A DNA stretch of 64,000 bases from JBLMZI01 sp050258755 (lineage in GTDB: Bacteria > Bacillota > Syntrophomonadia > Syntrophomonadales > DTU052), in the NCBI GenBank assembly GCA_050258755.1, contig JBLMZI010000011.1, forward strand, positions 62,001-126,000, read 5' to 3'. Below the pieces are notes generated by a model. The model worked only from the letters and a program-made list of their open reading frames with translations, made no database searches and had not been told where the DNA came from. Below are positions 49,551 to 57,069 of this stretch, piece by piece. The position numbers were made by a program, and so were the translations under genes. The stretch's first letter is position 1. Every line of letters starts with the position of its first letter.

Positions 49551-50642
49551 TCATACAGTGAATTGACCCTTTGTAACCGTTATCATTCTACCATTTATCG
49601 ATCCGAGTTGCGAAATTTCAACCGTGGCCAGAAAGGTTTGGAATGCGGCTGTCCCCAAATAATCGAGTAAAATCAGTCTTCTCTTGCCGTCCAGCTCGGC
49701 AAGCACCTCATCCAAAAGCAGGATCGGATACGCATCCAGAATCCGGTGAAGGGCTTCAACCTGGGCTAGTTTCAGCGCGACAATGATATTCCGCTGCTGC
49801 CCCTGGGAGGCGTACGCTTTTGCAGGCTTTCCGTTCAGGTAAATATTGAGATCATCCCGGTGCGGGCCAAATAAGCACTGGCGCTTCTCTCTCTCCTTAT
49901 GTCGGTTTTGCGCCATTTGCTCGGCCAGGGCCTGATTCAGGGTCTCGTGATCAATTTTTGGACTGTGAACAGGAACGCTGACGGCATACCGAACATTGAG
50001 TTTTTCCTCGTCGCCTCCGGCCTGCCGGTGCGCCTCGGCTGCTATTTCGTCCATGGTTTTTACAAAGTTTACCCGGGCAAGCATGACATGCGCCGCGGTT
50101 TCCGTGTATACGCGGTCCATGGCCTCAAGCATCGCCGATGACGGGTTATCCATTCTAAGAACAGCATTCCGTCGCCGCAAGATCTTTTCGAAATTGTTCA
50201 AATGGGTTTGGTATTCGGGTGAGATTTGGACCAGAACTTGATCAATGAATTGACGACGCCGCACGGGGGATCCTTTCACTAGCGTGAGATCCTCCGGGAC
50301 AAAAACCACGGATCGAATCCGTAAAGCCGGAAGGAATTTTGCTTTCCGGTCAATCCGAATCTGTTTCCCCTTTTCATGGGAATAAACCGCTTCAATCAAG
50401 TGACCGGTTTCCTCGGTGCCGTATTCGGCCCGAATTGTAAAACCGGGCTGTCCAAAGCGAATAATTTCGCCATCCCGATTGGAACGGAACGATGATCCGG
50501 AAGCCAAATAATGAATCGCTTCCAGAAAACTCGTTTTTCCCTGCGCATTTTCTCCCGCCAGCAGATTGAGTCCCGGAACCAGCTCAATCATTTCCTGCTG
50601 CACATTCCGGAAATCCACCAGCTCGATCTTTTTGATATACAA
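49551..50642 (-). CDS. recF: DNA replication and repair protein RecF
   Basis: The 363-residue SMC-like ATPase has Walker A LAGENAQGKTSFLEAIHYL, the signature-like YASQGQQRNIIVALKLAQ, and Walker B YPILLLDEVLAELD. It starts at TTG 50642, 8 nt after GAGGAA. RecF helps RecO/RecR load RecA at gaps. The gene follows dnaN by 17 bp. The small S4-domain gene (yaaA/rlbA) that usually stands between dnaN and recF in Bacillota is missing. Confidence 0.97.
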   Translation of the reverse strand: MYIKKIELVDFRNVQQEMIELVPGLNLLAGENAQGKTSFLEAIHYLASGSSFRSNRDGEIIRFGQPGFTIRAEYGTEETGHLIEAVYSHEKGKQIRIDRKAKFLPALRIRSVVFVPEDLTLVKGSPVRRRQFIDQVLVQISPEYQTHLNNFEKILRRRNAVLRMDNPSSAMLEAMDRVYTETAAHVMLARVNFVKTMDEIAAEAHRQAGGDEEKLNVRYAVSVPVHSPKIDHETLNQALAEQMAQNRHKEREKRQCLFGPHRDDLNIYLNGKPAKAYASQGQQRNIIVALKLAQVEALHRILDAYPILLLDEVLAELDGKRRLILLDYLGTAAFQTFLATVEISQLGSINGRMITVTKGQFTV

Positions 50643-50659
50643 TCCCGGTCTTCCTCTGT

Positions 50660-51793
50660 CTACCCGGTCCGCAGCGGAACAATTACATACGTATAGTGTT
50701 CGTCGGCCGGATTTTTAATCACCGCCGGGCTGGTGGGCCCGGTTAGATGGATCGTTATTTTTTCCGTTTCCGCCTGTAGAATTTTTACGATATCCAGGAG
50801 ATAACGGGTATTAAAAATCACCCGCAAATCGGCTTTTCCCCCATCAGTTTCGACATCAATGACCTCTTTTAACTCGCCCATCTTCTCGGAAAAGGCATTT
50901 ACCGTCAGCTCATTCCCTTGAAGATCAAGCTGCACGTGCTTGATCGATTTTGGATCTGCAGGCATCAATGAAGCCCGTTCCAGAGACTCAACAATTAAAT
51001 TTGAATCCACGATCATTTGCGTGGTGAAATTTTTAGGAATCACGTTATTGTAATTCGGGTATTCCCCTTCTATCACCCTGGACATAAAGAAAAAGCCCTG
51101 TTCCTCACTATAGAAAACTACGTTATTTTCGGCCATTCCGACCGTAATAACCTGGTCTTCGTCCTCTAAAATTCGGACCAGTTCATTAATGTTCCGAGCC
51201 GGAAGAACAAAACGTTTCATAACGTCGGTTTTTTCGATCCCGGACTTTTCAATCAAAGCCAACCGATGGGTATCAGAGGCCACAATCCGAAGGACTTCCC
51301 CTTCAAAGTCAAATAAAATCCCGGTAAATAGGACTTTAAAATGATTCGCTGCAGCAGCGAACGCCGTTTTCTTGATCGCTTCCTTCAGGTCTTTTTGCGG
51401 CACTGTAAAGAGTTTTTCAATTTTTCCCAAAGGAAGTTCTGGAAATTCCTCATCGTCATATACATTGAGATAAGTTGAGGAGCGGCCGTACTGAACCTTC
51501 AGCTTATTCTTCTCCCGGTCCAGGATAATCGAAAGTTCAGTTTCCGGTAAGTAGCGGATCAGGTCATTGAAATGACGAGCGTTTACAAGAATAATTCCCG
51601 ATTCTTTGACCGCTACATCACTGACCGACATTTTCATCCCGATTTCCATGTCAGTTGCGATCATGGAAAGACCCTGCGATCCCGCCGTAATAGACAGGCA
51701 GGAAAGGACTGGAAGTGCGTCCTTACTGGATGCAGCCCTTTGTACAATTGAGGTTACGTTTGACAGAACACTTTTTTGGACCGTGAACTTCAT
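50660..51793 (-). CDS. dnaN: DNA polymerase III subunit beta (sliding clamp)
   Basis: The 377-residue product has three clamp domains: N-terminal MKFTVQKSVLSNVTSIVQRA, central FAAAANHFKVLFTGILFDF with ASDTHRLAL, and C-terminal MPADPKSIKHVQLDL with the conserved end TYVIVPLR (the usual MPMR motif is VPLR here). It forms the ring that tethers Pol III to DNA. GGAGGGAG precedes the ATG. It lies 135 bp after dnaA; the gap contains DnaA boxes. Confidence 0.97.
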   Translation of the reverse strand: MKFTVQKSVLSNVTSIVQRAASSKDALPVLSCLSITAGSQGLSMIATDMEIGMKMSVSDVAVKESGIILVNARHFNDLIRYLPETELSIILDREKNKLKVQYGRSSTYLNVYDDEEFPELPLGKIEKLFTVPQKDLKEAIKKTAFAAAANHFKVLFTGILFDFEGEVLRIVASDTHRLALIEKSGIEKTDVMKRFVLPARNINELVRILEDEDQVITVGMAENNVVFYSEEQGFFFMSRVIEGEYPNYNNVIPKNFTTQMIVDSNLIVESLERASLMPADPKSIKHVQLDLQGNELTVNAFSEKMGELKEVIDVETDGGKADLRVIFNTRYLLDIVKILQAETEKITIHLTGPTSPAVIKNPADEHYTYVIVPLRTG

Positions 51794-51941
51794 CTTGCTC
51801 CCTCCGCCGTTTGATACTTAATAAAATAATCGTAAGGAGTAGTAATAGAGACCCTGAATATGTTGATAACCGTCTGAAAGATAGATCGTTCGGTTATTTC
51901 TCCCTGTTGATTAAATTCCACAAGTTATCTATTTATCAACA
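51794..51941. promoter_or_regulatory. dnaA-dnaN intergenic region with DnaA boxes (part of oriC)
   Basis: AT-rich sequence holding TGTTGATAA (51861-51869) and TTATCAACA (51933-51941, overlapping the last codons of dnaA), both matching the DnaA box in its A variant and facing each other. It also must contain the dnaN promoter; no strong -35/-10 pair was picked out. Confidence 0.65.
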
Positions 51942-53236
51942 CCGGCATAACCTGGAATCAGTTTTCGTTTCAGATCATTAATAATACGGTAAAGAACAGC
52001 GTCCGATTTTAGTTCAGTGGCGACCTTGTCACAGGCGTAAATGACTGTAGTATGATCGCGTCCGCCAAAGCTTTGTCCGATCTGAGGCAGTGAATTAGGG
52101 GTTAATTCCCGGCATAGAAACATCGCAATTTGTCTTGGGAATGCGAGCTGCTGAGTCCGACGTTTGGAGTTTAAATCCTCGATTTGAAGGCTAAAATATT
52201 CTGCAACCACTTCTTTAATCATATCCACGGTAATCTGAGTCGGCAGCGGTGGCGGCAGAATATCTTTAAGGGCTTCAGAAGCCAGATCGAGCGAAACCGG
52301 TTGATTGTGGAAACTGGAATAAGCGATCACGCGGTTGAGAGCGCCCTCAAGCTCACGAATGTTGGATTGAATATGATTGGCGATATATTGGACAACGTCG
52401 TTGGGAACATCGACGGTTTCCAATTGTGCCCGTTTCCGAAGAATAGCAATACGGGTTTCGATATCCGGAGGCTGAATGTCGGTCAGTAAACCCCATTCAA
52501 ACCGTGAACGAAGCCGGCTTTCAAGGGTTGGAATATCTTTCGGCGGGCGGTCTGAGGATATTACGATTTGCCGGTTCGCTTCGTACAGCGCATTAAAAGT
52601 ATGGAAGAATTCTTCCTGGGTTCGTTCCTTTCCAGCCAAAAACTGAATATCGTCGATCAGCAGCACGTCGATATTACGGTACTTGTTCCGAAAATCGGGT
52701 GTGGTGCCGTCTTTGATGGCATTAATTAGCTCATTCGCGAATTGCTCGGAAGAAACATAGACAATATTAATATTGTGATTCCGAACCAGGATGTGATGGC
52801 CGATGGCCTGCATCAAATGTGTTTTTCCCAATCCGACTCCCCCGTAAATGAACAGCGGATTGTAGGAGCGGGAGGGCGCTTCGGCAACGGCATAGGAAGC
52901 CGCGTGGGCAAAACGGTTGTTATTGCCGACCACGAAGGATTCGAATGTATATTTTGGATTCAGGAAATACCGGGATTCATGATTAGCCGGAAGCTTTACT
53001 AACAGTTTCACCTGAAACGGATCGGAAAGGTAAACAGAAAGTTTGTCATTTAATAAAGGAAGGTATCTGGATTCAATCCACTCTTTCGTAAAAACGTTTG
53101 GCAAAGAAATCAGAAACGTGTCCTGATTAAAACTGTCAAAGCGGGCAGTAGAGAACCAGGCTTCGAAGCTTGTCGCGTCAATTTCCGCTCGAATGGAATC
53201 CAGAACTTTGTCCCAGATCTGATTGTAATCATTCAT
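51929..53236 (-). CDS. dnaA: Chromosomal replication initiator DnaA
   Basis: The product has 435 residues from the ATG at 53236; GGGAGG lies 11 nt upstream. Domain I (1-85) is followed by the AAA+ core with Walker A GGVGLGKTH (132-140) and Walker B LLIDDIQFLAG. The C-terminal domain IV carries the signature AFPRQIAMFLCREL and GGRDHTTVIYACDKV that reads DnaA boxes. Domain II is very short. The length is near the usual 440-450. It opens oriC and controls its own gene; the boxes at 51861, 51933 and 53261 flank it. Transcription runs away from rpmH. Confidence 0.98.
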   Translation of the reverse strand: MNDYNQIWDKVLDSIRAEIDATSFEAWFSTARFDSFNQDTFLISLPNVFTKEWIESRYLPLLNDKLSVYLSDPFQVKLLVKLPANHESRYFLNPKYTFESFVVGNNNRFAHAASYAVAEAPSRSYNPLFIYGGVGLGKTHLMQAIGHHILVRNHNINIVYVSSEQFANELINAIKDGTTPDFRNKYRNIDVLLIDDIQFLAGKERTQEEFFHTFNALYEANRQIVISSDRPPKDIPTLESRLRSRFEWGLLTDIQPPDIETRIAILRKRAQLETVDVPNDVVQYIANHIQSNIRELEGALNRVIAYSSFHNQPVSLDLASEALKDILPPPLPTQITVDMIKEVVAEYFSLQIEDLNSKRRTQQLAFPRQIAMFLCRELTPNSLPQIGQSFGGRDHTTVIYACDKVATELKSDAVLYRIINDLKRKLIPGYAGVDK

Positions 53237-53387
53237 TAAATCAAGTGCCTCCCGCAAGACTGTGGATAAAATAATGATGGCTCAGCCATCATTGGTGTGA
53301 GTATGTGGAAAAATCCAGGCCAAAAATCTAACAACATCATAGCAAATTCAATCCGAGAATAGAAGATGCATGCGAAGAGAGGCTTTC
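53237..53387. promoter_or_regulatory. dnaA-rpmH intergenic region: DnaA box, hairpin, likely origin part
   Basis: A consensus DnaA box TGTGGATAA lies at 53261-53269 and a relaxed one (TGTGGAAAA) near 53304. A 9-bp-arm hairpin AATGATGGC-TCA-GCCATCATT (53273-53293) sits about 40 bp upstream of the dnaA start. An AT-rich stretch follows at 53305-53350. This is the strand switch of the region, so it is the natural place for replication to begin, together with the dnaA-dnaN gap. Confidence 0.65.
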
Positions 53388-53416
53388 TTGACACGCCGTA
53401 GGGCAGTCAATATAAT
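53388..53416 (+). promoter_or_regulatory. Consensus sigma-A promoter of rpmH
   Basis: -35 TTGACA (53388-53393), 17-bp spacer, -10 TATAAT (53411-53416): both boxes are exact consensus. It drives rpmH and probably the following rnpA-yidD-yidC-jag genes. Confidence 0.9.
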
Positions 53417-53457
53417 GGTAAGTGCATTGGAATTTCAAGGGAGGTACCGCCAAAGCG

Positions 53458-53592
53458 ATGAAAAGGACGTATCAGCCGAAAAAACGTAAACGGCAAAGGG
53501 TACACGGATTCATGTCCAGGATGTCCTCCGCGGGTGGCCGAAAAGTTCTGGCCCGCAGGAGAAGAAAAGGGCGCAAAGTTCTGAGCGCTTAG
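53458..53592 (+). CDS. rpmH: 50S ribosomal protein L34
   Basis: The 44-residue basic protein reads MKRTYQPKKRKRQRVHGFMS at its start and ends with RRRRKGRKVLSA, the standard L34 sequence. A GGGAGGT lies about 12 nt upstream of the ATG, a rather long spacing. It follows an exact-consensus promoter and precedes rnpA by 41 bp, the conserved order at bacterial origins. Confidence 0.98.
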   Translation: MKRTYQPKKRKRQRVHGFMSRMSSAGGRKVLARRRRKGRKVLSA

Positions 53593-53633
53593 GCCGGCTG
53601 ACGGCCTTTATTTTATCTTGGGAAGGTCTTATT

Positions 53634-53969
53634 TTGACAGGCAGCTTTCAAACCGTTCATAAGACAGGCCATTATCAGGCAATCTACGCGACTGGGAGAA
53701 AAACCGTTTCGCGGTATATGGTGGTTTATGTGCTGCCCAATCTAATCGACCAAAACCAATACGGCATTGTAGCCAGCAAGAAAATTGGCGGCGCAGTACG
53801 TAGAAATAAGGCCAAACGTCGCATCCGGGAAGTTATTCGTAAGCATTTGCCAGCCATCCGACCGGGTTATGATCTAGTGATCGTCGCCCGGTCTGGATTG
53901 ATTGAAGCCCCCTATCAAGACGTGCTTGCCGACTTTCAGAAAGCCATAAAAAGGGCGGGAATCGTTTGA
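53634..53969 (+). CDS. rnpA: Ribonuclease P protein component
   Basis: The 111-residue basic protein starts at TTG 53634, 7 nt after GGAAGG. The family core is present: YATGRKTVSRYMVVYVL, GIVASKKIGGAVRRNKAKRR and IREVIRKHLPAIRPGYDLVI, the last with the RNR-type motif. The N-terminus is a little shorter than in Bacillus. It assists the catalytic RNA in 5' maturation of tRNAs. It overlaps yidD by 4 bp. Confidence 0.95.
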   Translation: MTGSFQTVHKTGHYQAIYATGRKTVSRYMVVYVLPNLIDQNQYGIVASKKIGGAVRRNKAKRRIREVIRKHLPAIRPGYDLVIVARSGLIEAPYQDVLADFQKAIKRAGIV

Positions 53970-54175
53970 TCAGTAAATTGATGATTAAACTGATTCGGAT
54001 TTACCAAATACTTACTGTAGGAACCCTGCCATCGTGCAGGTTTGTTCCGTCTTGTTCGCAATACGGGATAACCGCCCTGCAGAGATACGGCGCATTGAAA
54101 GGATCTTACCTCACGGCAGGCAGGCTTCTTCGATGTCACCCGTTTCACCCGGGGGGATATGATCCGGTTCCGTAA
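53966..54175 (+). CDS. yidD: Membrane protein insertion efficiency factor YidD
   Basis: The 69-residue product shows the YidD pattern: IKLIRIYQILTVG helix, PSCRFVPSCSQYGITALQRY with the conserved cysteines, GSYLTAGRLLRCHPFHPGGY at the end. It starts with TTG overlapping the rnpA stop (TTGA). It helps YidC insert membrane proteins. The next gene is yidC. Confidence 0.95.
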   Translation: MISKLMIKLIRIYQILTVGTLPSCRFVPSCSQYGITALQRYGALKGSYLTAGRLLRCHPFHPGGYDPVP

Positions 54176-54229
54176 AATAAGGAGGTGAAGCCCTGCAGTT
54201 CGGGAAACCGAACGAGGGGTATGGGGCAA

Positions 54230-55018
54230 ATGTGGACGGCATTAGTTGGACAGTTCCAACACTTGATTCAGTTTAGCTATGACCTTACCAACGCAGCTGG
54301 CTATGCAAATTATGGTCTAGCGATTATCCTTGTGACTATCATCTTCAAGGTGATTCTGCTGCCGTTAACCCACAGCAGCATGAAGAGCATGCGTAAAATG
54401 CAGGCCCTTCAGCCGCAGATGAAGGTGATCCAGGAACGGTACAAGGACAACACCGAAAAACAACAGACGGAGATCATGAAACTGTATAAGGAAGCGGGAA
54501 CCAACCCTTTGGGCGGTTGCCTGCCAATCCTGATACAGATGCCTATTATGATCGCCTTTTATCAAGCACTGCAGCGTTTCACGTATACCAGTGATCCCAG
54601 TTTTCTGTGGATCGATAATCTCAGCAAGGCCGATCCGCTCTACATTCTTCCGGTACTCGTCGCGGCCTCGATGTTTATTCAGCAGAGATTGTCCACGGTT
54701 GATACCAACGATCCGACGCAGCGCACGATGTTGTATGTGATGCCGATTCTCTTTGGGTATATTACCTTAAAGCTGCCGGCAGGACTGAGTGTATACTGGG
54801 TCTTTTTCAGCATATTAAGCATTATTCACCAGCAGTACATCAACCGGTTCCATCCGATTCCGGAGGCGGCGGCAGCGGCGGCAGCACCATCGGTTCCGGC
54901 AACGCAGCCCGCAAACAAACCGGTTGTAGAAAGTACAGAACAGCCGAGAGTGAAAGTAAAGAGGGTTAAAGGGGGAAAGAACGGTGCAAGTGGTAGAGAA
55001 GCGCGGAAAAAACGTTGA
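54230..55018 (+). CDS. yidC: Membrane protein insertase YidC (SpoIIIJ/OxaA type)
   Basis: About 262 residues from the ATG at 54230 (GAGGGG 10 nt upstream); ATG 54221 and GTG 54185 are alternatives. Five TM segments are typical of the Gram-positive form: GLAIILVTIIFKVILLPLTH with the groove residues, the two-helix cytoplasmic hairpin MQALQPQMKVIQERYKDN, NPLGGCLPILIQMPIMIAFY, and KLPAGLSVYWVFFSILSIIH. The tail is basic and Ala/Pro-rich. There is no lipoprotein signal Cys at the N-terminus, unlike Bacillus SpoIIIJ. The end overlaps jag by 35 bp. Confidence 0.95.
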   Translation: MWTALVGQFQHLIQFSYDLTNAAGYANYGLAIILVTIIFKVILLPLTHSSMKSMRKMQALQPQMKVIQERYKDNTEKQQTEIMKLYKEAGTNPLGGCLPILIQMPIMIAFYQALQRFTYTSDPSFLWIDNLSKADPLYILPVLVAASMFIQQRLSTVDTNDPTQRTMLYVMPILFGYITLKLPAGLSVYWVFFSILSIIHQQYINRFHPIPEAAAAAAAPSVPATQPANKPVVESTEQPRVKVKRVKGGKNGASGREARKKR

Positions 55019-55604
55019 TGAAGCAATCAAGCTTGCTCTGGAGGAACTCGGCGTCGGGCCCGATGAAGTAACGGTTGAAGTGGTCGAAGAGCCGTCAAAA
55101 GGGCTGTTGGGGATTGGTAAGAAACTGGCGCTGGTCAAGGTTACCGTCATCGCGCGGCCTGACCGGATGGCCAAAAAGAAGCTCGAAGATCTTCTTAATG
55201 CCATGAAGATTGATTATACGATCGACCGGGTGGACTACGAGCCGGGAATGGTTCGGATCAACATCATCGGAAAAGACATGGGCCTACTCATTGGCCGTAA
55301 AGGCGAAACCCTGAATGCGATTCAATTCCTGGTGGGATTGATGGTAAACAGGGAGAGCGAGGAAAAAGTCCGGGTCATGCTTGATGTTGAGGACTACCGC
55401 CTCAAACGGGAAGAATCGCTCAAAGATCTGGCAATGCGGCTTTCCGATAAGGTGAAACGAACCCGCAGGAGCGTCGTTATGCGGCCGATGGGGCCCCAGG
55501 AGCGAAGAATCGTCCATACTGCACTGCAGAACGATCCACAGATCGTGACCTTCAGCCAGGGGGACGAACCCAATCGCAAGGTGGTCATCTCGCTGAAAAA
55601 ATAA
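54984..55604 (+). CDS. jag: RNA-binding protein Jag (KhpB)
   Basis: The 206-residue product has GTG start inside the yidC end, with GGGGG upstream. The N-terminal Jag_N domain (VVEKRGKNVDEAIKLALEEL, then SKGLLGIG), a KH domain (INIIGKDMGLLIGRKGETLN) and an R3H domain (MRPMGPQERRIVHTALQND) are in standard order. It binds RNA with KhpA and affects cell elongation and division in other Bacillota. It is translationally coupled to yidC and followed by a terminator. Confidence 0.96.
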   Translation: MQVVEKRGKNVDEAIKLALEELGVGPDEVTVEVVEEPSKGLLGIGKKLALVKVTVIARPDRMAKKKLEDLLNAMKIDYTIDRVDYEPGMVRINIIGKDMGLLIGRKGETLNAIQFLVGLMVNRESEEKVRVMLDVEDYRLKREESLKDLAMRLSDKVKRTRRSVVMRPMGPQERRIVHTALQNDPQIVTFSQGDEPNRKVVISLKK

Positions 55605-55628
55605 AAGGCCGAAAGGCCTTTTTTTTTC
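55604..55628 (+). terminator. Intrinsic terminator after jag
   Basis: 7-bp arms AAAGGCC/GGCCTTT around a GAAA loop, followed by a run of T, beginning at the jag stop codon. Confidence 0.88.
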
Positions 55629-55674
55629 TCTAAAATAGAAGAAAGAACAACTCTTTCGTAAAGGTGGACCGGGG

Positions 55675-57057
55675 ATGGACCGGGATTGTATAGCAGCTAT
55701 TTCAACCCCCTATGGCGAAGGCGGGATTTCCTTGATCCGCGTCAGTGGCGAGAATGCTCTGGCGATTGCTGATCATGTTTTTAAGCCATTATCAAAAGAA
55801 AGCAGCGTCACCAAACTCCCCAGCCACAGCCTCACATTGGGCTGGGTCAGAAACGCTTCCGGAGAGGTTATTGATCAGGCATTGTTGGGCGTGATGCGGG
55901 CGCCGCGCAGCTATACCGGAGAAGATATTGTCGAATTCAACTGCCACGGTGGTCTGTTGTTGGCCCGGACCTGTCTGGAAAGCCTTATTCAGAGCGGGGC
56001 ACGGCTTGCAGAACCTGGTGAATTTACCCGCCGCGCCTATGCTAACGGCCGATTGGATGCCACCCAGGCCGAAGCGGTGGTTGAATTGATTCGGGCACGC
56101 AGTGAGCGCGCACTGGAATTATCGGTTCGCAATCTGCGCGGAATGCTCAGTCGCGCCGTGGACCAGGTTACCGAGCAATTGATCATAACGAATTCCCGCA
56201 TAGAAGCCAGTATTGACTTTGGCGACGATGTCGGAGATCCTCCGTGGGATGAGATCGGTACGGCCTTAAAGTCGGCCAGTCAACGCATCGACGCCCTGTT
56301 GGCCGGTGGACGCAGGACTAGGTTTTACCGCGATGGCGCCTCGGTCGTAATTGCCGGCAAGCCGAATGTGGGAAAATCAAGCCTTCTGAACGCTTTGGTA
56401 CGGAAAGACCGGGCCATTGTAACCGAAGTTCCCGGAACGACCCGCGATGTCATCGAAGAATATATCGCAATCAATGGTGTGCCAATCCGGATTAAGGATA
56501 CTGCGGGCATCCGCGAAGGTGCTGACCAGGTCGAAAAAATCGGCATTGAAAGAGCGGTCCAGGCGATCGAAGAAGCGGACGTGGTGATCTTTATGCTGGA
56601 TGCCGAATCCGGCATTACGGAGGAGGATCAGGACGTCCGTTCCCTGCTTCTGTCACGGCCGGCGTTGGTGCTGGTCAATAAACTGGATATCGAAAACCAC
56701 AGAATCACAACGGATGACCTGGATCGAATGTTCCCCGAGCATACCGTATGCTGGATTTCCGCTCAGGAGGAACAAGGCATTCAGAGCGTCGAAGAAGGAA
56801 TTCTGGAGCTCCTGTTTCGGGAAAGCGCAAATCCGGATGGTGAGGATCTTATGGTGAACCTGCGTCAAGAAACCCTGTTGAAACAGGCCGGAGACCATAT
56901 TCAGGCGGCCCTGGACTCGATTCAGGCGCAAATGCCTATGGACTGCGTGGCCGTGGATACCTGGGGGGCGGTGGAAAGCCTGGAAGAACTTACCGGACGG
57001 CGTATTCGGGAAGATATCATTGACCGGATTTTTAAAGACTTTTGCATTGGCAAATAA
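55675..57057 (+). CDS. mnmE: tRNA modification GTPase MnmE
   Basis: The 460-residue product contains an N-terminal tetrahydrofolate-binding domain (IAAISTPYGEGGISLIRVSG), a helical domain, an inserted G domain (IAGKPNVGKSSLLNAL; TEVPGTTRDVIEE; DTAGIREGADQVEKIGIERA; NKLD) and the C-terminal CIGK whose Cys is essential. With MnmG it makes the carboxymethylaminomethyl group on wobble uridine. It begins a new unit (mnmE-mnmG-rsmG-noc) after the jag terminator. Confidence 0.98.
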   Translation: MDRDCIAAISTPYGEGGISLIRVSGENALAIADHVFKPLSKESSVTKLPSHSLTLGWVRNASGEVIDQALLGVMRAPRSYTGEDIVEFNCHGGLLLARTCLESLIQSGARLAEPGEFTRRAYANGRLDATQAEAVVELIRARSERALELSVRNLRGMLSRAVDQVTEQLIITNSRIEASIDFGDDVGDPPWDEIGTALKSASQRIDALLAGGRRTRFYRDGASVVIAGKPNVGKSSLLNALVRKDRAIVTEVPGTTRDVIEEYIAINGVPIRIKDTAGIREGADQVEKIGIERAVQAIEEADVVIFMLDAESGITEEDQDVRSLLLSRPALVLVNKLDIENHRITTDDLDRMFPEHTVCWISAQEEQGIQSVEEGILELLFRESANPDGEDLMVNLRQETLLKQAGDHIQAALDSIQAQMPMDCVAVDTWGAVESLEELTGRRIREDIIDRIFKDFCIGK

Positions 57058-57069
57058 GGGAGGATCGGC

